The notes below the pieces were generated by a model. That model made no database searches and had not been told where the DNA came from. It saw nothing but the letters and a program-made list of their open reading frames with translations. Below, in pieces: positions 1-5,005 of a stretch of 5,240 nucleotides of DNA. The translations under genes were made by a program, and so were the position numbers. Within the stretch, counting starts at the first letter, position 1; every line of letters begins with the position of its first letter. This stretch comes from JAFLCA01 sp041907145 (GTDB lineage Bacteria > Bdellovibrionota_C > UBA2361 > JAFLCA01): NCBI GenBank assembly GCA_041907145.1, contig JAYRHW010000213.1:1-5240 (forward strand), written 5' to 3'.

Positions 1-70
1 CTCGCTTTCCATAGAGTCAAAGCCCGGTGTAGGCACAACCGTGACGATGATCCTGCCGACCGTCAGTTAG
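1..70 (+). CDS. C-terminal end of a sensor histidine kinase (partial, 5' end outside window)
   Basis: Reading from base 2, the frame gives SLSIESKPGVGTTVTMILPT followed by VS and a TAG stop at 68-70. The pattern Glu-Ser-x-Pro-Gly-x-Gly-Thr-Thr-x-x-x-x-Leu-Pro is the G2 box and final beta strand of the HATPase_c (GHKL) domain, which ends most two-component sensor kinases; the glycines and threonines contact ATP. Only about 22 residues are present, so the sensor domains, the phosphorylated histidine and the signal cannot be known. The protein ends right after the ATPase domain, so no receiver domain is fused at the C-terminus. A GHKL ATPase other than a kinase is possible but less likely. The next gene starts 82 bases downstream, so joint transcription cannot be judged. 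Confidence 0.75.
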   Translation, partial: SLSIESKPGVGTTVTMILPTVS

Positions 71-108
71 CAAAGCTCCTAACGTCCTCATTCGATTATG
101 ACTTCAGC

Positions 109-151
109 CTAAGGCATGCTACGCTGCTGCTCGCCAACGGAGGAGCCTTAG
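109..151 (+). promoter_or_regulatory. Inverted repeat bracketing the ribosome-binding site of the HIT gene
   Basis: CTAAGGC at 109-115 is the exact reverse complement of GCCTTAG at 145-151. The 29-base loop contains most of a strong Shine-Dalgarno sequence, GGAGGAG at 139-145. The 3' arm sits between that site and the ATG at 153. If the 7-bp stem forms in mRNA, it would press against the initiation region and could lower translation. The arms are short and the loop is long, so this may be chance. No clear sigma70 promoter with normal spacing was found in 71-152. Confidence 0.3.
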
Positions 152-152
152 C

Positions 153-506
153 ATGAGTCAGACCAACGACACTATTTTCGGGAAAATAATACGTAAGGAA
201 ATCCCCGCCGACGTAGTTTTCGAGTCGGAACGGGTATTGGCCTTCCGGGACATCAGCCCGCAGGCCCCCACACATATCCTGATAATCCCTAAAAAGCATA
301 TGAAGGATTTGAGCGCTGCTCAGCCCGAGGATGGCGGAATTCTGGGGGAGCTCCTGCTGACTGCGGCCCAGATTGCCAAGCAGCAGGGCCTCGACGAGTC
401 AGGATACCGGGTGGTAATAAATAACGGCCAGGGAGCAGGGCAGACGGTGTTTCATCTGCATGTTCACTTGCTGGCGCGCAGAAAATTCGCGTGGCCACCC
501 GGATAG
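153..506 (+). CDS. HIT family (Hint-type) purine nucleoside phosphoramidate hydrolase
   Basis: This is a complete 117-residue cytoplasmic protein of the usual Hint length. The histidine-triad motif is HLHVHLL at residues 101-107, and by homology the middle His103 is the nucleophile that is transiently nucleotidylated. Other family landmarks are an early IFGKIIRKEIPAD segment, FRDISPQAP near 31-39 (the nucleotide-pocket Asp33), HILIIPKKH at 41-49, NNGQGAGQTV at 90-99, and the C-terminal WPPG at 114-117. Known Hint enzymes hydrolyse AMP-lysine, other phosphoramidates and acyl- or aminoacyl-adenylates, and they act as homodimers. The common GGR after the triad is ARR here, a mild change. The start is set by ATG at 153, nine bases after GGAGG at 139-143. 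The crotonase gene begins 35 bases after the stop, so it may be the first gene of the acyl-CoA operon, but Hint genes are found in many contexts and a role in that pathway is not shown. Confidence 0.93.
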   Translation: MSQTNDTIFGKIIRKEIPADVVFESERVLAFRDISPQAPTHILIIPKKHMKDLSAAQPEDGGILGELLLTAAQIAKQQGLDESGYRVVINNGQGAGQTVFHLHVHLLARRKFAWPPG

Positions 507-528
507 GAACCGGGAATCGAACATTCAC

Positions 529-533
529 AGGGA
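529..533 (+). promoter_or_regulatory. Ribosome-binding site deciding the crotonase start
   Basis: AGGGA at 529-533 lies eight bases before ATG at 542. The alternative GTG at 491 overlaps the HIT gene and would add 17 residues with no crotonase resemblance. The ATG at 551 would sit 17 bases from this site, which is too far. The site therefore favours 542. Confidence 0.6.
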
Positions 534-541
534 TTCGTACG

Positions 542-1333
542 ATGGCAATCATGGAAGAAGAGAGCATCAAAGTTTTACGCTCGGCTCCGATCGGAGAAAT
601 TTTAGTCAACCGCCCAAAGGCACTTAATGCTCTGAACGCAGATGTACTGCAGGCGCTCAATCTTGCCGTGACCAAGCTGCTGAGCGATCCCGCACTGCGA
701 GTGATCCTCATTCGCGGGGAGGGTGAGAAGGCTTTCGTTGCTGGAGCGGATATTCCGGGAATGGCGGTCCTCGGTCCGCGAGCAATCGCCGATTACGTCG
801 AACTTGGCCAGCGCGCCATGAGGGTTATCGAGACTGCACGGGTGCCGGTTATTGCAGCTGTTCATGGGTACGCTCTTGGCGGTGGGTTAGAGTTGGCGCT
901 CGCGTGTGATGTGATTCTCGCATCAAAGGCGGCGAAGCTTGGACAACCCGAGGTAAATTTGGGAATTATTCCGGGCTTTGGGGGGACGCAGCGACTTATC
1001 CAGCGCTGCGGCATAGGGACAGCTCGCCGCTTGATACTCTCCGGCGAAATGATTTCGGGCGAAGAAGCCTTTCAGCTTGGGCTTGTCGATAAGCTCTGCG
1101 AGCCGGCTGAATTCAATGAAATGGTGGAAAAATTCGTCGCAACGGTTGCTGCCAAAGCACCGCTTGCTGTGCAGGGAGCAAAGCGTGTGTTGCGCAGCAG
1201 CCAAGAAACGGCTCTGTTGTCGGGTTTGCGCCATGAGGTCGAAGAATTCTTGCATCTTTTCGGAACTGCAGACCGGGAAGAAGGTATGTCCGCCTTCGTG
1301 CAGAAGCGCGAAGCTAAATTTTTTGGAAGATAA
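542..1333 (+). CDS. Enoyl-CoA hydratase / crotonase
   Basis: This is a 263-residue crotonase-fold protein of normal length. It adds water across the 2,3 double bond of short-chain enoyl-CoA such as crotonyl-CoA, giving (S)-3-hydroxyacyl-CoA. Oxyanion-hole and CoA-binding segments are AFVAGADI at 64-71 and ALGGGLELALACD at 111-123. Both catalytic glutamates of true hydratases are present: Glu117 in GGGLELA (rat mitochondrial Glu144) and Glu137 in GQPEV (rat Glu164). These are followed by the standard GIIPGFGGTQRL at 141-152. Having both glutamates argues for hydration rather than isomerase, thioesterase or decarboxylase chemistry within the superfamily. The C-terminal trimerisation helices, ending AFVQKREAKFFGR, are intact. 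The acyl-CoA dehydrogenase gene follows after 11 bases, and that enzyme would supply its substrate. Chain-length preference cannot be read directly, but the neighbours suggest C4. The product is typically called 3-hydroxybutyryl-CoA dehydratase or EchA, which I leave unsymbolised. Confidence 0.92.
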   Translation: MAIMEEESIKVLRSAPIGEILVNRPKALNALNADVLQALNLAVTKLLSDPALRVILIRGEGEKAFVAGADIPGMAVLGPRAIADYVELGQRAMRVIETARVPVIAAVHGYALGGGLELALACDVILASKAAKLGQPEVNLGIIPGFGGTQRLIQRCGIGTARRLILSGEMISGEEAFQLGLVDKLCEPAEFNEMVEKFVATVAAKAPLAVQGAKRVLRSSQETALLSGLRHEVEEFLHLFGTADREEGMSAFVQKREAKFFGR

Positions 1334-1344
1334 TAGAGGCAGTC

Positions 1345-2505
1345 ATGTCGTGGGCCGATGGGTTTGCTTTCCCCCTAAGCGATGACGTGTTGATGGTACA
1401 GCAGACCGCCCGCGCCTTTGCGGAGCAGGAGGTGCTGCCCTTGGCGGCGCGCATCGATCAGGAACATTATTTCCCCAGGGATCTCATTCCCAAGATGGGA
1501 GCCTTGGGATTTATGGGTGCATGCGTCCCATCCGAATTTGGCGGCTCCGAGCTTTCTCAGCTTGCTTATTGTCTGATCATCGAGGAACTGGCTGCGGCCT
1601 GTGCCTCCACTTCGATCGTGGTGAGTGCGCATAATTCTTTGTGCATCTCCCCGATCGTGGAGTTTGGCACCGCGGAGCAGCGCAAGCAGTACCTTCCGGA
1701 TCTGGCGAGCGGAAGAAAGCTTGGCTGCTTCGCGCTGTCGGAGCCGGGCACTGGCAGTGATGCGGCCAGCCTGACCTGTACAGTGACCAAGAAGGGTGAT
1801 GCCTATATCATTAACGGCGCCAAGAATTGGATTACCAATGGCCCGGTTGCTGATACCTGCGTCCTATTTGCAACGCTCGATACCGCAGCGGGATACAAAG
1901 GGGTCTGTGCCTTTGTACATGATCTGAACTTACCCGGCATCAGCCGTGGGAAAAAGGAAGATAAACTTGGCATTTGTGGTTCGCCGACCTGCGGGCTTGC
2001 CTATCAGGACGTCAAACTCAGCGCATCGAACTTGCTCGGGGAGGAGCGAAAGGGTTTCGGCATCGCCATGAGCACGCTTAATGGTGGCCGCATGGGCGTG
2101 GCTGCGCAGGCTATCGGTATTGCGCGAGCTTCTTTGCGTGATGCTATGCAATACTCCAAGGAACGAAAAACCTTTGGCAAGCCAATCTGCGAGCACCAAA
2201 GTATTCAGAATTACCTGGCCGATATGATCACGAAGATTGACGCAGCCCGTTATCTGACTCTGGCGGCTGCGCAGAGAAAAGACGAGGGCAAGAAGTATAT
2301 TCGAGAGGCGGCCATGGCGAAGCTTTTTGCCTCGGAGACCGCAATGGAAGCCGGCATCAAATGCGTGCAGATTCATGGCGGTTATGGGTATGTGAAGGAT
2401 TTTCCCGCAGAACGGCATATGCGCGACGCTAAGATTACGGAAATTTACGAGGGCACCAGCGAGATTCAACGTATGGTCATCGCAGGCAGCTTGCTAAAGG
2501 AGTAG
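1345..2505 (+). CDS. Short-chain (butyryl-type) acyl-CoA dehydrogenase, FAD-dependent
   Basis: This is a complete 386-residue acyl-CoA dehydrogenase, in the usual 375-390 range. It oxidises a short saturated acyl-CoA to the trans-2-enoyl-CoA and passes electrons through FAD to electron-transfer flavoprotein. The N-terminal helical domain (about 1-120) contains a VVSAHNSLC segment at 92-100, which is common in butyryl/short-chain members. The signature ALSEPGTGSDAAS is at 129-141 and the flavin-contacting WITNG at 162-166. RKTFGKP at 274-280 and QIHGGYGY at 342-349 are family hallmarks. The catalytic base is Glu369 in EIYEGTSEIQR near the C-terminus, the position used by short-chain, medium-chain and butyryl-CoA dehydrogenases. 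It is not the internal position used by isovaleryl- and long-chain enzymes. Position 211 is Cys in KLGICGSPT, where relatives usually have Arg. The ATG at 1345 follows AGAGG at 1335-1339 by five bases. Substrate is inferred as butyryl-CoA from context; isobutyryl- or 2-methylbutyryl-CoA is possible. Confidence 0.93.
   Translation: MSWADGFAFPLSDDVLMVQQTARAFAEQEVLPLAARIDQEHYFPRDLIPKMGALGFMGACVPSEFGGSELSQLAYCLIIEELAAACASTSIVVSAHNSLCISPIVEFGTAEQRKQYLPDLASGRKLGCFALSEPGTGSDAASLTCTVTKKGDAYIINGAKNWITNGPVADTCVLFATLDTAAGYKGVCAFVHDLNLPGISRGKKEDKLGICGSPTCGLAYQDVKLSASNLLGEERKGFGIAMSTLNGGRMGVAAQAIGIARASLRDAMQYSKERKTFGKPICEHQSIQNYLADMITKIDAARYLTLAAAQRKDEGKKYIREAAMAKLFASETAMEAGIKCVQIHGGYGYVKDFPAERHMRDAKITEIYEGTSEIQRMVIAGSLLKE
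2496..2502 (+). promoter_or_regulatory. Ribosome-binding site of the mutase, inside the end of the dehydrogenase gene
   Basis: AAAGGAG at 2496-2502 occupies the last two sense codons (Lys-Glu) of the dehydrogenase, directly before its TAG. It lies eight bases ahead of the GTG start at 2511. This arrangement suggests translational coupling of the two genes and supports the GTG start. Confidence 0.75.
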
Positions 2506-2510
2506 TTAAC

Positions 2511-4181
2511 GTGACCAAGAAAAAGACGGCAACGGTCTCGCGTTCGACCTCACAGGCGCAGTGGCGCAAAGAGAAGTATCAGGGGCAGCGCGAGCGAAAA
2601 GCCGAGTTCAATTCCATAAGCTTTCGGCCACAGCCTGAGCTCGTTACCTCCGAGAGCCTGGGGCAGTTCGACGAGCACGAGCAGCTCGGCTTTCCCGGCG
2701 AATTTCCGTTTACCCGCGGAGTGCAGCCGTCGATGTACCGAGGTCGGCTCTGGACGATGCGACAATTCGCGGGATTCGGCTCGCCGGAGGATACAAATCG
2801 ACGCTTCAAATATTTGCTGGCCCACGGCCAGACCGGGCTTTCGACCGCGTTCGATATGCCAAGTCTTATGGGCTATGACCCCGATCACTCCAAGTCCAAG
2901 GGGGAGGTCGGTAGAGAGGGAGTCAGCGTGGCGTCGATTGACGACATGGGCCGCCTTTTCGACGGCATTGATCTCTCCGCCGTCACGGTCTCGATGACTA
3001 TAAATTGCACTGCCACAGCGGCGATGGCTTTTTACTTCGCACTGGCTCGACGCCGCGGGATTTCCTTCGATAAGTTGGGTGGAACGATTCAAAATGACAT
3101 GTTCAAGGAGTTTATTGCGCAGAAGGAATGGATTTCACCTCCAGCCCCCTCGGTTAAACTCGTATGCGATGTCATTCAGTACTGTGCGGAGGCGGCCCCG
3201 CGCTTCAATCCCGTGAGCATCAGCGGTTATCATATTCGCGAAGCCGGAGCGACGGCAGTACAAGAGCTTGCCTTCACCTTAGCCGACGGTATCGGTTACG
3301 TAGAAGAATGTCTGCGCCGCGGCATGCCCATCGACTCATTTGCCCCGCGGCTCTCCTATTTCTTCGATGTGCACAACGATTTCTTCGAAGAGATTGCTAA
3401 GTTTCGAGCAGCCCGCCGTATTTGGGCTAGATTAATGAGAGATCGCTTCGGCGCTCAGGAAGAGCGATCGATGATGCTTCGCACTCACGCCCAAACAGCA
3501 GGAGTCAGCCTGACGGCTCAGCAGCCGATCAACAATGTTGCACGGGTTGCAATACAGGCCCTGGCCGCGGTACTCGGTGGAGTGCAGTCCCTGCATACGA
3601 ATTCCATGGACGAGACGCTCTCTCTCCCAACCGAGGCTGCAGCGAAAGTTGCGTTGCGAACTCAGCAGATTATTGCGGAGGAATCCGGTGTGACTAATGT
3701 CGTCGATCCTTTGGGTGGCTCTTACTATGTTGAGAAGCTCACCAATGAGATCGAGGCTGAAGCTCTCGAATATATTCGCAAGATTGATGCGCTTGGCGGC
3801 ATGCTCAAGGCTGTCGAACATGGCTTTCCCCAGAAGGAGATCGCCGAGGCGGCGTATCGCTTCCAACTTGAAGTTGATGACAAGAAGCAATCAATCGTAG
3901 GCGTGAATGCCTATCAGGATGAGCACGAACAAGAGATTCCCACTTTGCATGTGGATTTCGAGGCCGAACGCAAGCAGGTTGAGCTTACCAAGGCTTTTAA
4001 GCAGCGTCGCGACCAGGCTAAATGGAAGAAGGCTCTGGCTGAAGTGAGGACCGCTTGCCAGGAGAACCGCAATGTTATGCCCGTCCTTATCGAGGCGGTG
4101 GACGTTGGCGTGACGTTGGGGGAAATTTCTGATATTTATCGCGACGTGTTCGGGGTGTATACCGACCCAGGCATGATTTAA
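2511..4181 (+). CDS. B12-dependent acyl-CoA mutase large subunit, isobutyryl-CoA mutase-like (commonly annotated methylmalonyl-CoA mutase)
   Basis: This 556-residue protein is the catalytic TIM-barrel subunit of an adenosylcobalamin-dependent acyl-CoA mutase. It lacks the B12 domain, which is encoded next door. Landmarks are FPGEFPFTRGVQPSMYRGR at 61-79, MRQFAGFG at 83-90, GLSTAFDMPSLMGYD at 109-123, SMTINCTA at 161-168, QNDMFKEFIAQKEW at 194-207, SGYHIREAGAT at 238-248, and SLHTNSMDETLSLPTE at 360-375. His241 matches catalytic His244 of Propionibacterium methylmalonyl-CoA mutase. At the same offset of three, its carboxylate-recognising Tyr89 and Arg207 are Phe86 and Gln204 here, the pair known from isobutyryl-CoA mutase (Phe80/Gln198 in Streptomyces IcmA). 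This points to interconversion of isobutyryl- and n-butyryl-CoA. The Ile that marks 2-hydroxyisobutyryl-CoA mutase is absent. The first 35 residues are basic and probably a flexible linker that wraps the partner subunit. Five bases separate it from the dehydrogenase. Mutase family is certain; exact substrate is inferred. Confidence 0.9.
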   Translation: MTKKKTATVSRSTSQAQWRKEKYQGQRERKAEFNSISFRPQPELVTSESLGQFDEHEQLGFPGEFPFTRGVQPSMYRGRLWTMRQFAGFGSPEDTNRRFKYLLAHGQTGLSTAFDMPSLMGYDPDHSKSKGEVGREGVSVASIDDMGRLFDGIDLSAVTVSMTINCTATAAMAFYFALARRRGISFDKLGGTIQNDMFKEFIAQKEWISPPAPSVKLVCDVIQYCAEAAPRFNPVSISGYHIREAGATAVQELAFTLADGIGYVEECLRRGMPIDSFAPRLSYFFDVHNDFFEEIAKFRAARRIWARLMRDRFGAQEERSMMLRTHAQTAGVSLTAQQPINNVARVAIQALAAVLGGVQSLHTNSMDETLSLPTEAAAKVALRTQQIIAEESGVTNVVDPLGGSYYVEKLTNEIEAEALEYIRKIDALGGMLKAVEHGFPQKEIAEAAYRFQLEVDDKKQSIVGVNAYQDEHEQEIPTLHVDFEAERKQVELTKAFKQRRDQAKWKKALAEVRTACQENRNVMPVLIEAVDVGVTLGEISDIYRDVFGVYTDPGMI

Positions 4182-4202
4182 CTCGGCGCTCTATTCGAGG
4201 AA

Positions 4203-4208
4203 GAAGGA
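4203..4208 (+). promoter_or_regulatory. Ribosome-binding site of the mutase small subunit
   Basis: GAAGGA at 4203-4208, within the purine-rich run GAGGAAGAAGGAA, lies seven bases before the ATG at 4216. No other in-frame start lies close by, so it fixes the start of the B12-binding subunit. Confidence 0.65.
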
Positions 4209-4215
4209 ATTCGTT

Positions 4216-4626
4216 ATGTCTCAGTCGGCAACACCCATTCGAGTCTTGATTGCCAAGCCCGGCCTCGACGGCCACGATAGGGGCGCTAAAATTATTGCGC
4301 GGGCTCTTAGAGATGCTGGAATGGAGGTGGTGTATACAGGACTCCATCAGACGCCGGAGATGATTGTGCGCTCTGCCATTCAAGAAGACGTGCAGTGTAT
4401 CGGTATGAGCATCCTCTCGGGGGCCCATATGACTCTGTTCCCGGAAGTCTTGGAATTGCTCAAGAAAAGCGACGCAGGAGACGTGCTCGTATTCGGCGGA
4501 GGCATCATTCCTAAAGACGACATAATCAAACTCAAGAGCATAGGGGTAAAGGAAATTTTCCTTCCCGGAACCAGCACCAAGGATGTGGTTGACTGGGTAC
4601 GCACCAACGTTCCCACACGCTCATAA
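4216..4626 (+). CDS. B12-binding small subunit of the acyl-CoA mutase
   Basis: This is a 136-residue stand-alone cobalamin-binding domain with a Rossmann-like fold, the size typical of separately encoded mutase small subunits such as Streptomyces IcmB. The base-off/His-on signature DxHxxG is intact as Asp18-Gly-His20-Asp-Arg-Gly23; His20 should be the lower axial ligand of cobalt. The other two parts of the signature are also present: SIL at 65-67 in GMSILSGAH, and the glycine-rich FGGGIIP at 93-99 followed by PGTST at 117-121, which cradle the dimethylbenzimidazole tail. VVYTGLHQTPEMIV at 38-51 is characteristic of the methylmalonyl-/isobutyryl-CoA mutase group rather than of methionine synthase or glutamate mutase. 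It lies 34 bases after the large subunit gene and surely forms the heteromeric holoenzyme with it. No G-protein chaperone (MeaB/ArgK family) gene follows; the operon appears to end here. Confidence 0.93.
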   Translation: MSQSATPIRVLIAKPGLDGHDRGAKIIARALRDAGMEVVYTGLHQTPEMIVRSAIQEDVQCIGMSILSGAHMTLFPEVLELLKKSDAGDVLVFGGGIIPKDDIIKLKSIGVKEIFLPGTSTKDVVDWVRTNVPTRS

Positions 4627-4627
4627 G

Positions 4628-4802
4628 AGTGCGTAACAAAAATGATCTTCTGCTGCGGGTGCCAATCTAAGAGAAACTGCTGTGTCATCCTCGTCACGAG
4701 TGCTCGATAGCCCGCTAGGCTGTCTCCGCCCTTGCTCTGTCGGATTCCTTGCATTTTCCTTAGCTTGGCCCCCTCGCAACGAAGCCAGTTTAGTTACGCA
4801 CT
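4628..4802. repeat. Segment framed by an imperfect 17-bp inverted repeat (MITE-like or paired operator)
   Basis: AGTGCGTAAC at 4628-4637 is exactly complementary to GTTACGCACT at 4793-4802. Extending inward, the arms match at 15 of 17 positions (4628-4644 against 4786-4802), with 141 bases between them. The left arm starts one base after the stop codon of the mutase small-subunit gene. TAAG occurs immediately outside the left arm (4624-4627) and one base outside the right arm (4804-4807), which is a weak hint of a target duplication. A third GCGTAAC lies at 4929-4935. No transposase gene is present. The pair could be a short non-autonomous element, a long hairpin, or binding sites for a regulator; chance is not excluded for arms this short. 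Confidence 0.35.
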
Positions 4803-4812
4803 TTAAGAATTA

Positions 4813-4842
4813 TTGGAAAACGAAATCATCTGGTGCTATAAA
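4813..4842 (+). promoter_or_regulatory. Predicted sigma70-type promoter for the downstream winged-helix gene
   Basis: TTGGAA at 4813-4818 serves as a -35 box. It is separated by 18 bases from TATAAA at 4837-4842, which is preceded by TG at 4834-4835, giving an extended -10 element. Transcription would begin near 4849, leaving a leader of about 157 bases. It is the best promoter-like sequence I found in the window and is correctly placed and oriented for the gene at 5006. Confidence 0.5.
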
Positions 4843-4851
4843 GCGCTGGGT

Positions 4852-4980
4852 CGCGGATTACGGTGTTGCCATGAATTGTCGGCAGGAGGGGGTGGAACCT
4901 TCGCGGCAAGCAGCTTGGCAGCAGAGCAGCGTAACCGCGCAAGGGTCATTCTTAGGGGCGCCAGCATTACGTTCGGCGCC
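4852..4980 (+). promoter_or_regulatory. Potentially structured 5' leader of the winged-helix gene
   Basis: CGCGGATTACG at 4852-4862 can pair with CGTAACCGCG at 4930-4939, giving a 10-bp stem with one bulged A that closes a 67-base region. Inside it, TTGCC at 4866-4870 can pair with GGCAA at 4905-4909. Downstream, two GGCGCC copies (4957-4962 and 4975-4980) can form a 6-bp all-GC hairpin with a 12-base loop, ending 12 bases before the GGAG ribosome-binding site at 4993-4996. Together these suggest a folded leader that could control the gene. No known riboswitch consensus was recognised, and short stems of this kind also arise by chance. Confidence 0.3.
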
Positions 4981-5005
4981 TGTTGTTTACGTGGAGATAG
5001 GGGTC

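Larger units (their letters stand above)
4627..5005 (+). other. 379-base intergenic region between the mutase operon and a winged-helix gene
   Basis: No convincing gene was found here on either strand. The first part (4628-4802) is framed by an imperfect inverted repeat and contains only weak hairpins, for example AUAGCC/GGCUGU at 4707-4712 and 4718-4723 with no U-tract, so no clear intrinsic terminator was recognised for the mutase operon. The second part contains a good promoter (4813-4842) and a leader of about 157 bases with several possible stems before the next start codon. I recognised no known riboswitch class, tRNA or cobalamin-responsive element. Confidence 0.6.

Noticed and set aside
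71..152. Promoter for the HIT gene (TATGAC at 97-102 as -10)
   Set aside because: The only -35-like hexamer, TTAGCA at 67-72, is 24 bases away, too far for a normal sigma70 promoter.
1..156. A second open frame (from base 1) ending in TGA that overlaps the HIT start as ATGA, resembling translational coupling
   Set aside because: Its translation resembles no family, whereas the frame from base 2 gives a clear histidine kinase ending and stops at 68-70.
491..541. GTG at 491 as the crotonase start, overlapping the HIT gene
   Set aside because: The extra 17 residues do not look like a crotonase N-terminus and there is no ribosome-binding site; ATG at 542 has AGGGA eight bases upstream.
1930..2469. 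Long minus-strand open frame (179 codons), and similar ones at 2550-3092 and 3432-3890
   Set aside because: They lie entirely antisense to well-supported dehydrogenase and mutase genes and their translations show no recognisable domains.
2511..4181. Identification as 2-hydroxyisobutyryl-CoA mutase (HcmA)
   Set aside because: HcmA has Ile at the position of Phe86, and no 2-hydroxyisobutyryl-CoA ligase gene is nearby; Phe/Gln fits isobutyryl-CoA mutase better.
4617..4640. Hairpin at the mutase small-subunit stop (ACGCTC / GA-GT-GCGT) as an intrinsic terminator
   Set aside because: The stem has a two-base bulge and is followed by an A-run rather than a T-run on the + strand.
4380..4754. Minus-strand open frame of 124 codons across the mutase small-subunit end and the following gap
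   Set aside because: Mostly antisense to the B12-binding gene, with no domain features; explained as a shadow frame.
4627..5005. Cobalamin riboswitch or tRNA in the gap
   Set aside because: No B12-box-like core and no TPsiC/acceptor arrangement was seen.
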